Below, piece after piece: positions 44,048 through 53,109 of a DNA stretch of 64,000 bases (position 1 is the first letter of the stretch; the number at the start of each line of letters is the position of its first letter). The position numbers and the translations under genes are program-made. The stretch is from Paucibacter_B soli. GTDB lineage: Bacteria; Pseudomonadota; Gammaproteobacteria; Burkholderiales; Burkholderiaceae_C. Below the pieces are notes generated by a model. It searched no databases, was not told the DNA's origin, and saw nothing but the letters and a program-made list of their open reading frames with translations. Location of the stretch: positions 124,001 through 188,000 of the forward strand of contig NZ_JBBHJW010000006.1 of NCBI RefSeq assembly GCF_037482845.1, given 5' to 3'.

Positions 44048-46947
44048 GTGCCATGACCGCCGCGCAGCCTGGCCTGGCCTTTGCGCTTGACGAGCGCGCT
44101 TTCGCGGCGCTGCAGGCGGCCGCTGCCCGCCAGCAGCTGCCGGACATGGTGGCGCTGGCCTGGCACAGCCGCCAGCGCGACAGCCGGCGTGCCCTGGCGC
44201 TGGCAGAGGCGGCCCAGCAGCGCTTGGGCAGCGGCACAGCGTTGCCGCGGGACGATGCCTTGCGCCTGGGTGCCCGCCTGCTGCTGGTGTTTGCCGAGGC
44301 GCGCTGGCTGGCCGCCGAACTGGACAGCGCCGAGATCCTGGCCCAGCATGCGCTGCAGCAGTTCGGTGACGCCGGCGACGCCATCGGCTGCGCCGACGCG
44401 CAGCTGCTGCGCGCCATGCTGGCCACCGAGCGTGGCGACCGTGCCCTGAATCTGGAGGCGCTCGCGGCCATGGCGCGCTGCGCCGAGCCGGCGGACCCAC
44501 TGCGCCATCAGCTGGCGCTGGTCTTGCAGGCGCGCGAGCTTGCCTTCGTCGACGTCGACGAGGCCCAGCGTTTCTGGGCGCGGGCCTTTGCCAGCGACCC
44601 CGCCGGCCAGCATGTGCTGCTGGATTGTTTCATCCATGGCTACCAGGGCGTGGTCGCCGGACTCAATAGCGACTTTGCCGGCGCGGCACAGCTGTTCCTG
44701 CGTGCCCATGCCGAGGCGCTGGAATGCGGAGTCGTGCGTGCGGCCTGCGTGGCCGCCGTCAACGCCAGCGTCAACCTCGATGGCCTGAACGACCACCAGT
44801 CGGCGCTGGAGTGGGCGCAACGCTCGCAGGAGCTGGCGACGCGCCAGGGCTGGCCGCTGCTGCTGGCCGGCGCCCAGACACGCATGGCCGCCATCCTGGC
44901 GCAGCTGCAGCGCTTCGAGGCCGCGCGCGATCTGCACCAGTTGGCGCTCAGGCGTTTCGCCGCGCTGCCGGGTGCGCCGGCCCATGCGATTGCGCTGCTG
45001 TACACGGGCGAACTGGAATTGCATTGCGGCCAGCACCAGACCGCGCTGCAGCTCTTGCGAGCGGCCGAACGGGCAGCTCTGCGCCTGGGGCGCATTGACT
45101 TGCGCTGCATGGCGCGCACCGGACAGGCGCGCGCCTGGCTGGGGCTGGGTGACGTCGGGCAGGCGCTCGACGCCGCGGCGGCGGTGGCGCAGGAGCCGCG
45201 CGCGCCGACCAGGCATCGCATCGCGGCGCTGCAGGTGCAGGCGGCCGCGCACGGCGAACTGGCGCGCGAGGCTTCACGGGCCAGGGCCGAGGCCGGTTTG
45301 CGCCTGCAATGCCTGCAGCAAGCTGAGGCCCTGGGCGCGAGGGTGGCGGGCTATGTCGTCGAGCCCGAGCTGCTGGACGCGCTGTCCGAGGCGCATGCGG
45401 TGATGGGCGAGCTGCAACAGGCCAGTGACTGCGCGCTGCGGGCCTGCGAAGCCAGGCGGCAAAGCCACAGCGTGACGGCGATGAACCGGGTCATCGCGAT
45501 GCAGGTGGCGCGGGAAACCGCGCAGGCCGCAGCGGAACGCGAGCTGCAGCGTCAGCGCGCCGAGTCCGAGGCCGCGCGTGCCCGGCTGCTCGCCGATGCG
45601 CAGGCCAGTCTTGAGCAGCTGGCGGCAATGGGGCGCGAGATCACCGGCAAGCTGGACCGCGCCGAGGTCCTGGCCACCCTGCATCGACATGTGCAGGGCT
45701 TGATGGACGCGCCGCAGTTCGCCATCCATGTGCCGGACGGCGATGAGGCGGCGCTGCACGAGCTGGCAGTCGAGCAGGACGGTGCGGGCAGCGCGCTGCA
45801 TATGCCGGTGCTGCTGGGACAGCGCCTGCTGGCGGTGCTGAGCATCGGCAGCCCCAGGCCCGAGGCCTATGGCGAACGCGAGCTGGCGATCTTGCGCACC
45901 CTGCGCGCCTATGCGGCGATTGCGCTGGGTAATGCCGAAGCCGTCGAGATGCTTGGCCGCGTGCAGGCGCAGGCCGCGCAGCGCAAGCAGCTCGCCGCGC
46001 TGGGCCTGCTGGTGGCCAATGTGGCGCATGAGATCAACACGCCGATTGCGACGGTCAAGGCCAGCGGCATGAATTTCGAGGCTGCCCTGCTGCAGTTGCG
46101 CGAGCGCTTGCCGGCGCTGCTGGCACGGCTAGCGCCCAGCGAGCAGACCTTGCTGCTGCGTCTGCTGAGCGGCGCGCACCGCCAGGCCGAGCCGCTGAGC
46201 ACGCGCGAAGAGCGCACCCAGGTGCGGGCCCTGATGGCAAGCCTGGAGCCGCTGCTGCAGGGCGCCGCCCGCGCCGCCGCCGAATGCCTGGTGCAACTGG
46301 GCGCGCAGCAGCAGCATCGCGACTACCTGCCGCTGCTGCTGCACCCGGCGCGCGACGAGATCTTCGATCTGGCCGGGCAATTGGCGGCGCTGCTGCATGG
46401 TGCGGACAATGTGTCGCGCGCGATGGAGCGGGTTGCCAAGCTGGTGTTCGCGCTCAAGAACCATGCGCAGCTCGGCGACGAAGGCGCCTGGCAGGCGCTC
46501 GATCTGCGCGACAGCCTGGAAGCCGCGCTGACGCTCTACCGTCCGTATTTCAGGAGCGGGGTCACCTTGAGCTGCGGCTTCGAGGCGCTGCCGGCGGTGG
46601 AGGGCCAGCCGGATGCGCTGCATCAGGTCTGGACCAATCTGATCCACAACGCGCTGCAGGCCATGCAGTACCGCGGCCAGCTCAAGCTGCAACTGCGGCG
46701 GGCGGGCGACCGAGCGATCGTGAGCATCGAGGACACGGGCTGCGGTATCGCGCCCGAGTTGCATGCCCGCATCTTCGAGCCCTTCTTCACCACCAAGCCC
46801 GCCGGCGAGGGCAGCGGCCTGGGCCTGGACATCGTCAGCCGGGTCGTGCGCAGGCATGGCGGGCATGTCGAGCTGTGCAGCCAGCCCGGCCAGGGCGCGA
46901 GCTTCCAGGTCAGCCTGCCGCTATGTGCAGCCGGCGCAGCGGGCTGA
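44044..46947 (+). CDS. TPR-GAF sensor histidine kinase
   Basis: 967 residues. Residues ~1-470 are TPR-like helical repeats. Next come a linker VTAMNRVIAMQVARETAQ, a GAF domain (~545-640), the H-box NVAHEINTPIATV near residue 662, a ~100-residue insertion between the two dimerisation helices, and HATPase_c with NLIHNALQAM, EDTGCGIAPEL and GSGLGLDI. There is no membrane segment, so it senses a cytoplasmic signal through TPR/GAF. It is the active partner of the preceding pseudokinase, sharing linker and GAF. No response regulator gene is adjacent. Confidence 0.88.
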   Translation: MSAMTAAQPGLAFALDERAFAALQAAAARQQLPDMVALAWHSRQRDSRRALALAEAAQQRLGSGTALPRDDALRLGARLLLVFAEARWLAAELDSAEILAQHALQQFGDAGDAIGCADAQLLRAMLATERGDRALNLEALAAMARCAEPADPLRHQLALVLQARELAFVDVDEAQRFWARAFASDPAGQHVLLDCFIHGYQGVVAGLNSDFAGAAQLFLRAHAEALECGVVRAACVAAVNASVNLDGLNDHQSALEWAQRSQELATRQGWPLLLAGAQTRMAAILAQLQRFEAARDLHQLALRRFAALPGAPAHAIALLYTGELELHCGQHQTALQLLRAAERAALRLGRIDLRCMARTGQARAWLGLGDVGQALDAAAAVAQEPRAPTRHRIAALQVQAAAHGELAREASRARAEAGLRLQCLQQAEALGARVAGYVVEPELLDALSEAHAVMGELQQASDCALRACEARRQSHSVTAMNRVIAMQVARETAQAAAERELQRQRAESEAARARLLADAQASLEQLAAMGREITGKLDRAEVLATLHRHVQGLMDAPQFAIHVPDGDEAALHELAVEQDGAGSALHMPVLLGQRLLAVLSIGSPRPEAYGERELAILRTLRAYAAIALGNAEAVEMLGRVQAQAAQRKQLAALGLLVANVAHEINTPIATVKASGMNFEAALLQLRERLPALLARLAPSEQTLLLRLLSGAHRQAEPLSTREERTQVRALMASLEPLLQGAARAAAECLVQLGAQQQHRDYLPLLLHPARDEIFDLAGQLAALLHGADNVSRAMERVAKLVFALKNHAQLGDEGAWQALDLRDSLEAALTLYRPYFRSGVTLSCGFEALPAVEGQPDALHQVWTNLIHNALQAMQYRGQLKLQLRRAGDRAIVSIEDTGCGIAPELHARIFEPFFTTKPAGEGSGLGLDIVSRVVRRHGGHVELCSQPGQGASFQVSLPLCAAGAAG

Positions 46948-46973
46948 TCTGTCACACTGATGCCCCCAAATGC

Positions 46974-48281
46974 ATGCCTGTTATGAATTTCGCCAGCGCC
47001 CAAACCAGCCCGAACAGTCCCCAATCCGCTGTTGTCATCGGCGGCGGTCCTGCCGGTCTGATGGCGGCCGAGCGCCTCAGCGCAGCGGGCCTGCGGGTCG
47101 ATGTCTATGACGGCATGGCTTCGGTGGGGCGCAAGTTCCTGCTGGCCGGCAAGGGTGGCCTCAACCTCACCCATTCCGAGCCGCTGGACGCCTTCGCCAG
47201 CCGCTACCGCACCGGCCGCGGCGAGCCCTGCGCCGAGGTGCTGAACTGGCTGTCGCATCTGGACGGCCCCGGCCTGCGCCAATGGGCCCAGGGCCTGGGC
47301 GTGCCGACCTTTGTGGGCAGCTCCGGCCGGGTGTTCCCGGTGGACATGAAAGCCGCCCCCTTGCTGCGTGCCTGGCTGAGCCGGCTGCGCGAGGCGGGCG
47401 TGCGCTTTCATATGCGCCACCATTGGCTGGGCTGGAACGAGGCGCGCGAATTGCGCTTGTCGCATGGCGGCCAGGAGTTCGGCGTGGCGGCCGATGTGGT
47501 GGTGCTGGCCTTGGGCGGCGCTTCCTGGCCGCAGCTGGGCTCCAACGCCGCTTGGGTGCCGCTGCTGACGGCGCGTGGTGTGGACGTTGCTGGCCTGCGC
47601 CCGGCCAACTGCGGCTTCGATCTGGGGCCGCGCCGCGCCGAGGTGGCCGAGGCCGGCTGGAGTCCTCTGTTCGCCGAGCGTTTCGCCGGCCTGCCGGTCA
47701 AGCCGGTGGCCCTGCATTTCGAGGGGCGCAGCGGGCGCCGCTTCGCGCGCCAGGGCGAGTTCGTCATCACCGCGGGCGGCGTGGAAGGTTCGCTGATCTA
47801 TGCGGCCTCCGGCCTCTTGCGCGAGGAGATCGCCGAGTTTGGCGAGGCACTCATTCATCTGGACCTGCTGCCCGGCCGCAGCGAGGCCCAGGTGGCCGCC
47901 GAGGTGGCGCGCGGGCGCGGCACGCGCTCGATGTCCACGCACCTGAAGAGCCGGCTTGGCATCGATGGTCTCAAGTCGGGCCTGCTTCACGAGGTGCTCA
48001 GCAAGGCCGAGTACCTCGATACCGCCTGCCTGGCGCGCACCCTCAAGGCCCTGCCTTTGACGCTGCTGCGCCCGCGCCCGGTGGCCGAGGCCATCAGCAG
48101 CGCCGGTGGTGTGTGCCTGAACGAGCTGGACGCCCAGCTGATGCTCAAGCGCATGCCAGGGCTGTTCTGCGCCGGCGAGATGCTGGACTGGGAGGCCCCC
48201 ACCGGCGGCTATCTGCTCACCGCCAGCATGGCCAGCGGCTGGGTGGCAGGCGAGGGCGCGGCGCGCTACCTGGGGCGCTAG
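46974..48281 (+). CDS. BaiN/HI0933-like FAD-dependent flavoprotein
   Basis: 435 residues from ATG 46974 (ATG 46983 is equally possible; neither has a clear ribosome binding site). The N-terminal FAD motif is VVIGGGPAGLMAAERL, followed by VGRKFLLAGKGGLNLTHSE, VVVLALGGASWP and the closing LFCAGEMLDWEAPTGGYLL. This is the pattern of the NAD(P)/FAD-dependent oxidoreductases of the HI0933/YhiN group, probably the PP4765-like subfamily. The substrate is unknown. The kinase stop lies 27 bases upstream. The decayed gene at 48282 follows in the same frame, after the TAG stop. Confidence 0.85.
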   Translation: MPVMNFASAQTSPNSPQSAVVIGGGPAGLMAAERLSAAGLRVDVYDGMASVGRKFLLAGKGGLNLTHSEPLDAFASRYRTGRGEPCAEVLNWLSHLDGPGLRQWAQGLGVPTFVGSSGRVFPVDMKAAPLLRAWLSRLREAGVRFHMRHHWLGWNEARELRLSHGGQEFGVAADVVVLALGGASWPQLGSNAAWVPLLTARGVDVAGLRPANCGFDLGPRRAEVAEAGWSPLFAERFAGLPVKPVALHFEGRSGRRFARQGEFVITAGGVEGSLIYAASGLLREEIAEFGEALIHLDLLPGRSEAQVAAEVARGRGTRSMSTHLKSRLGIDGLKSGLLHEVLSKAEYLDTACLARTLKALPLTLLRPRPVAEAISSAGGVCLNELDAQLMLKRMPGLFCAGEMLDWEAPTGGYLLTASMASGWVAGEGAARYLGR

Positions 48282-48494
48282 CGGCCGCAGCACCTTGGCC
48301 ATGCCGGCCAGGGCGAGGTGGCGGGCGGCAAGCGCATCGACGGCAGCGGCTGGTACGACCTGGGCGTCACCCTGGAGGGCGATGCCAGCTATTGGCGCCG
48401 CCTGGCCGGCCACCTGGAGGGGGCAGGTCTTGACTACACCGACCCGTTGCTCAACGGCCTGGCCCGGGCGCAGGCCTCGCCCGCCATCCGCTGA
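48282..48494 (+). pseudogene. Remnant of phosphocholine-type phospholipase C (C-terminus only)
   Basis: An open frame of about 70 codons, in phase with and directly after the flavoprotein stop, has no own start with a ribosome binding site. It encodes GSGWYDLGVTLEGDASYWRR, then LAGHLEGAGLDYTDPLL, and a TGA at 48492-48494. The pattern W-Y-D-L-x-V-T-L-x-x-D...RR-L-A-G-H resembles the last ~60 residues of PlcN/PlcH-type phospholipases C. No catalytic part is present, so it looks like the 3' end left by a deletion. The match is from memory of the family. Confidence 0.55.
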
Positions 48495-48548
48495 GCCGTC
48501 AACTGAAGCACTTGCTGCTACCCTGTGGGCTCACCGGAGTCCGCCGCC

Positions 48549-49937
48549 ATGGGATACCGAAGCCGCCTAGGGACCCAGACTTACCACTTTGCCGATCTGC
48601 GCGAGCTGATGGCCAAGGCCAGCCCGGCGCGTTCGGGTGACGAGCTCGCCGGGCTGGCCGCGCACGACGCTACCGAGCGGGTGGCGGCACGCTTCGCGCT
48701 GGCCGAGCTGCCGCTCAAGGCCTTTCTGCACGAGGCCCTGGTGCCCTACGAGGCCGATGAGATCACGCGCCTCATCATCGACGGCCACAAGGCAGCCGCC
48801 TTTGCGCCGGTGGCGCACCTGACGGTGGGCGAGTGGCGCGACTGGCTGCTGTCGCCCGCGGCCGACGCCACCAGCCTGGCGGCACTGGCGCCCGGGCTGA
48901 CGCCCGAGATGGTGGCGGCGGTGAGCAAGCTGATGCGCAATCAGGACCTGCTGCTGGTGGCGAGCCGCTGTCGCGTTGTGACGCGCTTTCGGTCGACCAT
49001 AGGCCTGCCCGGCACGCTGGCGGTGCGCCTGCAGCCCAACCATCCCGCCGACGATGCCGCCGGCATCCTGGCCAGCATCATCGACGGCCTGATGTATGGC
49101 GCGGGCGACGCGGTGATCGGCATCAACCCGGCGTCTGACAGCGTAGCCACGCAGGTGCGCCTGCTGCAGATGCTGGACGAGCTGATCGCGCGCCAGCGCA
49201 TCCCCACCCAGAGTTGCGTGCTCACCCATCTCACCAACGGCCTGCAGGCCATCGAGCAGGGCGCGCCGGTGGATCTGCTGTTCCAGTCGATTGCCGGCAC
49301 CGAAGACGCGCAGCGCAGCTTCGGTATCAACCTGGCGCTGTTGGACGAGGGCCATGCGGCGGTGCGTGCGCTGGGCCGTGGCGGCGAGCATTTGATGTAT
49401 TTCGAGACCGGGCAGGGTTCTGCGCTCTCCGCCAATGCCCACCATGGCGTGGACCAACAGACCCTGGAGGCGCGCGCCTATGCGGTGGCGCGTCGCTACC
49501 AGCCCCTGCTGGTCAATACGGTGGTGGGCTTCATCGGACCGGAATATCTGGTCGACGGCAAGCAGATCATCCGCGCCGGGCTGGAAGACCACTTCTGCGG
49601 CAAGCTGCTGGGCCTGCCCATGGGCTGCGACATCTGCTACACCAACCATGCCGAGGCCGACCAGGACGATATGGACAACCTGCTGGTGCTGCTGGCCAGC
49701 GCCGGCCTCCATTTCATGATGGGCGTGCCGGGCGCCGACGATGTGATGCTGAACTACCAGAGCAGTTCCTTCCACGACGCCCTGTTCGTGCGCCAGTTGT
49801 TGGGGCTGCGCCGCGCGCCCGAGTTCGAGGCTTGGCTGCATGCGATGCAGATCACCGATGCCGCGGGCGCGCTGCTGCCAGCGCCCGCGCAACCGGCCCT
49901 GGCGGCGGCGCTGCAGCGTCTGCTGACATCGCTATGA
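48549..49937 (+). CDS. eutB: Ethanolamine ammonia-lyase large subunit
   Basis: 462 residues from ATG 48549, close to the usual ~453. Motifs match EutB: FRSTIGLPGTLAVRLQPNHP, DAVIGINPASDS, FETGQGSALSANAHHGVDQQ and MGCDICYTNHAEADQDDMDN. The enzyme uses adenosylcobalamin to convert ethanolamine to acetaldehyde and ammonia. eutC overlaps its stop by 4 bases. No eutA reactivase, permease or microcompartment gene is near, so this is the simple non-compartment form, often fed by phospholipid head groups. The 54-base gap to the remnant at 48282 has no clear promoter. Confidence 0.95.
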   Translation: MGYRSRLGTQTYHFADLRELMAKASPARSGDELAGLAAHDATERVAARFALAELPLKAFLHEALVPYEADEITRLIIDGHKAAAFAPVAHLTVGEWRDWLLSPAADATSLAALAPGLTPEMVAAVSKLMRNQDLLLVASRCRVVTRFRSTIGLPGTLAVRLQPNHPADDAAGILASIIDGLMYGAGDAVIGINPASDSVATQVRLLQMLDELIARQRIPTQSCVLTHLTNGLQAIEQGAPVDLLFQSIAGTEDAQRSFGINLALLDEGHAAVRALGRGGEHLMYFETGQGSALSANAHHGVDQQTLEARAYAVARRYQPLLVNTVVGFIGPEYLVDGKQIIRAGLEDHFCGKLLGLPMGCDICYTNHAEADQDDMDNLLVLLASAGLHFMMGVPGADDVMLNYQSSSFHDALFVRQLLGLRRAPEFEAWLHAMQITDAAGALLPAPAQPALAAALQRLLTSL

Positions 49938-50686
49938 GCCGCACGCCGCTGGATCCCTGGGCCGAGTTGCGCCACTACACACCGGCACGCATCGCCCTGG
50001 GCCGCGCTGGCAGCAGCCTGCCCACGCGCGAGCTGCTGACCTTCGCGGCCGCCCATGCGCGGGCGCGCGACGCCGTGCATCAGGCCCTGGACCTGCCGGC
50101 GCTGCAGGCGAGCTTGCAGGCGGATGGCTGGGCCTCGCTGCGAGTGGCCAGCCGCGCCGCCGACCGCGCGACCTATCTGCGCCGACCCGACCTGGGCCGC
50201 CGGCTGGACGCGCCGAGTGCCGAGCGCCTGGAGGCGCTGGGCCAGGCCGGCGCCGACCTACTCATCGTGCTGGGCGACGGGCTCTCGGCACAGGCGGTGC
50301 AGGCGCATGCGCTGCCGCTGCTGCGGGCGCTGCTTGCGGCCCTGGGCGGCGAGTTCACGTTGGCGCCGCTGCTGGTTGCCAGCCAGGCCCGTGTGGCCCT
50401 GGCCGACGAGGCCGGCGCGCTGCTGGGCGCGCGCCTGGCGCTGGTGCTGATTGGCGAGCGTCCCGGGCTCTCCTCGCCCGACAGCCTGGGCGCCTACCTC
50501 ACCCATGCGCCGCGCCTGGGCTGCTTTGACGCCCAGCGCAACTGCATCAGCAATATCCGCCCGCAAGGCCTGGCGCCCGAGCTGGCGGCCTTGCGGCTGA
50601 ACTGGCTCTTGCGCGAGGCCCTGCGCCGCCGCCTCACGGGGGTGGGGCTGAAGGACGAGAGCGAGACCCTGATGCTGGCGCGCTGA
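49934..50686 (+). CDS. eutC: Ethanolamine ammonia-lyase small subunit
   Basis: 250 residues from ATG 49934 (ATGA overlap with eutB). EutC features are ARIALGRAGSSLPTRELLTFAAAHARARDAVH near the start, IVLGDGLSAQAV, VLIGERPGLSSPDSLGAYL, and the cobalamin-binding CISNIRPQGL near the C-terminus. It forms the base of the B12-binding cleft with EutB. The length is slightly below that of enteric EutC, which has a longer N-terminal tail. Confidence 0.95.
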   Translation: MSRTPLDPWAELRHYTPARIALGRAGSSLPTRELLTFAAAHARARDAVHQALDLPALQASLQADGWASLRVASRAADRATYLRRPDLGRRLDAPSAERLEALGQAGADLLIVLGDGLSAQAVQAHALPLLRALLAALGGEFTLAPLLVASQARVALADEAGALLGARLALVLIGERPGLSSPDSLGAYLTHAPRLGCFDAQRNCISNIRPQGLAPELAALRLNWLLREALRRRLTGVGLKDESETLMLAR

Positions 50687-50748
50687 CGCCGCTGCATGGC
50701 CCGCTGTGGCAAACTCGCGCGCTTCGCATTCAGCCGATCCCCGACGTT

Positions 50749-53097
50749 TTGGACAAGATCCTGCTTCAGATTGCCGCCGAACTGAAGGTTCGCCCGGCCC
50801 AGATCCACGCCGCCGTGGAGCTGCTCGATGGCGGGGCCACCGTGCCCTTCATCGCCCGTTACCGCAAGGAGGCCACCGACGGCCTCGACGACATCCAGCT
50901 GCGCGAACTCGAGTCGCGCCTGGGCTATCTGCGCGAGCTCGAGGAGCGCCGCACCGCGGTGCTCAAGAGCATAGCCGAGCAGGGCAAGCTCACGCCCGAG
51001 CTGCGCCAGGCCATCGAGGCCGCGCCGACCAAGCAGGAGCTCGAAGACCTCTACCTTCCCTACAAGCAAAAGCGCCGCACCAAGGGCATGATCGCCCGCG
51101 AGGCCGGCCTGGAGCCCTTGGCCGACAAGCTGTTTGCCGACCCCACGCTGGACCCGCTGGCCGAGGCCGCCGCCTTTGTGAATGCCGAGCTGGGCTTTGC
51201 CGACGCTTTCGCGGTGCTGGACGGCGTGCGCGACCTGCTCTCCGAGCGCTGGGCCGAGGATGCCCTCTTGATCGGCAAGCTGCGCGAGTGGCTGTGGGAA
51301 GAGGGCCTGTTCCAGTCCAAGCTGATGGACGGCAAGGACGAGAACAACCCCGACATTTCGAAGTTCCGCGACTATTTCGATTACGCCGAGCCCATCCGCA
51401 CCGTGCCCTCGCACCGCGCGCTGGCGGTGTTTCGCGGCCGCACCCAGGAATTCCTGGATGCCAAGCTGGTGCTGGACGAGGAAGTCGTGGCCGGACAGCC
51501 TGGCCTGGCCGAAGGCCGCATCGCGCGCCACCTCGGCTGGAGTCATGGCAAGCGCGCCAGCGATGAGCTCTTGCGCAAGACCGTGGCCTGGACCTGGAAG
51601 GTCAAGCTCTCGATGAGCCTGGAACGTGATCTCTTTGCGCGTCTTCGTGATGATGCCGAGAAGGTCGCGATCAAGGTGTTCGCCGAGAACCTGCGCGATC
51701 TGCTCTTGGCCGCGCCCGCGGGCAAGCGCGTGGTGATGGGCCTGGACCCCGGCATCCGCACCGGCGTGAAGGTGGCGGTGGTGAGCGACACCGGCCGCGT
51801 GCTGGACACCCACACCGTCTACCCGCACGAGCCGCGCAAGGACTGGGAAGGCTCGCTGCACACGCTGGCGCGCTTGGTGGCCACGCATGGCGTGAACCTG
51901 ATCGCGATCGGCAACGGCACGGCGAGCCGCGAGACCGACAAGCTGGCCGCCGACCTGATCAAACGCATACAGCAGCTGGCCCCGGGTACTCTGATCGACA
52001 AGGTGGTGGTGAGCGAGGCCGGCGCCTCCGTGTACTCGGCCTCGGAGTTCGCCTCCAAGGAGCTGCCCGATCTGGACGTGAGCCTGCGCGGTGCGGTCTC
52101 GATCGCACGCCGCCTGCAGGATCCGCTCGCCGAGCTGGTGAAGATCGATCCCAAGAGCATAGGCGTGGGCCAGTACCAGCACGATGTGAACCAGAGCGAG
52201 CTGGCCAAGACCCTGGACGCGGTGGTGGAAGACTGCGTCAACTCGGTGGGCGTGGACCTCAACACCGCGTCGGCGCCGCTGCTGTCGCGCGTCTCGGGCC
52301 TCTCCAACGCGGTGGCAGCCAGCATCGTGCGTTGGCGCGACACGCATGGGGCTTTCAAGAACCGCCAGCAGCTGCTGGACGTGAGCGGCCTGGGCCCCAA
52401 GACCTTCGAGCAGGCGGCGGGCTTTCTGCGCATCCGCGATGGCGACAACCCGCTGGACCTCTCGGGCGTGCACCCCGAGACCTATCCGCTGGTGCAGCGC
52501 GTGCTGGCCCAGTTGGGCCGGCCGGCGGCCGAGGTGATGGGCCGCAGCGATGTGATTCGTGCGCTCAAGCCCGAGGCCTTTGCCGATGAGAAGTTCGGTG
52601 CTATCACGGTCAAGGACATCTTTGCTGAGCTGGAGAAGCCCGGCCGCGACCCGCGCCCTGACTTCAAGGTGGCGCGCTTTAACGAGGGCGTGGACGACAT
52701 CAAGGACCTGGTCGAGGGCATGGTGCTGGAGGGCACGGTCTCCAACGTGGCGCAGTTCGGTGCCTTCGTGGACCTGGGGGTGCACCAGGACGGGCTGGTG
52801 CATGTGAGCCAGCTCGCCAACAAATTCGTCAGCGATGCGCGCGAGGTGGTGAAGACCGGCGACATCGTCAAGGTCAAGGTGCTGGAGGTGGACCTGGCGC
52901 GCAAGCGCATCTCGCTGACCATGAAGCTCGATGCTTCAGCGGCGCCGCGCGGCGAGCGCCGGGCGCAGGACAATGGCTTCAGACCCGCGGCGCGCAACGA
53001 GCGGGCGCCGAGCGGCGGCCGCGCGCAGGCCGCACCGGCGGCCGGCGGTGGCAATGCCATGGCCGCAGCCTTCGCCAAGCTGCAAACCAAGCGCTGA
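50749..53097 (+). CDS. tex: Tex-family RNA-binding transcription accessory protein
   Basis: 782 residues from TTG 50749, giving MDKILLQIAAELKV; an ATG is not available near the conserved N-terminus. It has the Tex order: N-terminal helical domain (VPFIARYRKEATDGLDD), YqgF-like domain (GLDPGIRTGVKVAVV), helix-hairpin-helix (LNTASAPLLSRVSGL...VSGLGPKTFEQ), and an S1 RNA-binding domain (GMVLEGTVSNVAQFGAFVDLG). After the S1 domain comes an Ala/Arg/Gly-rich disordered tail. Tex proteins bind nucleic acid and influence transcription of stress and virulence genes. It is single-gene here, 62 bases after eutC. Confidence 0.95.
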   Translation: MDKILLQIAAELKVRPAQIHAAVELLDGGATVPFIARYRKEATDGLDDIQLRELESRLGYLRELEERRTAVLKSIAEQGKLTPELRQAIEAAPTKQELEDLYLPYKQKRRTKGMIAREAGLEPLADKLFADPTLDPLAEAAAFVNAELGFADAFAVLDGVRDLLSERWAEDALLIGKLREWLWEEGLFQSKLMDGKDENNPDISKFRDYFDYAEPIRTVPSHRALAVFRGRTQEFLDAKLVLDEEVVAGQPGLAEGRIARHLGWSHGKRASDELLRKTVAWTWKVKLSMSLERDLFARLRDDAEKVAIKVFAENLRDLLLAAPAGKRVVMGLDPGIRTGVKVAVVSDTGRVLDTHTVYPHEPRKDWEGSLHTLARLVATHGVNLIAIGNGTASRETDKLAADLIKRIQQLAPGTLIDKVVVSEAGASVYSASEFASKELPDLDVSLRGAVSIARRLQDPLAELVKIDPKSIGVGQYQHDVNQSELAKTLDAVVEDCVNSVGVDLNTASAPLLSRVSGLSNAVAASIVRWRDTHGAFKNRQQLLDVSGLGPKTFEQAAGFLRIRDGDNPLDLSGVHPETYPLVQRVLAQLGRPAAEVMGRSDVIRALKPEAFADEKFGAITVKDIFAELEKPGRDPRPDFKVARFNEGVDDIKDLVEGMVLEGTVSNVAQFGAFVDLGVHQDGLVHVSQLANKFVSDAREVVKTGDIVKVKVLEVDLARKRISLTMKLDASAAPRGERRAQDNGFRPAARNERAPSGGRAQAAPAAGGGNAMAAAFAKLQTKR

Positions 53098-53109
53098 CTG
53101 GAGTCCCAC

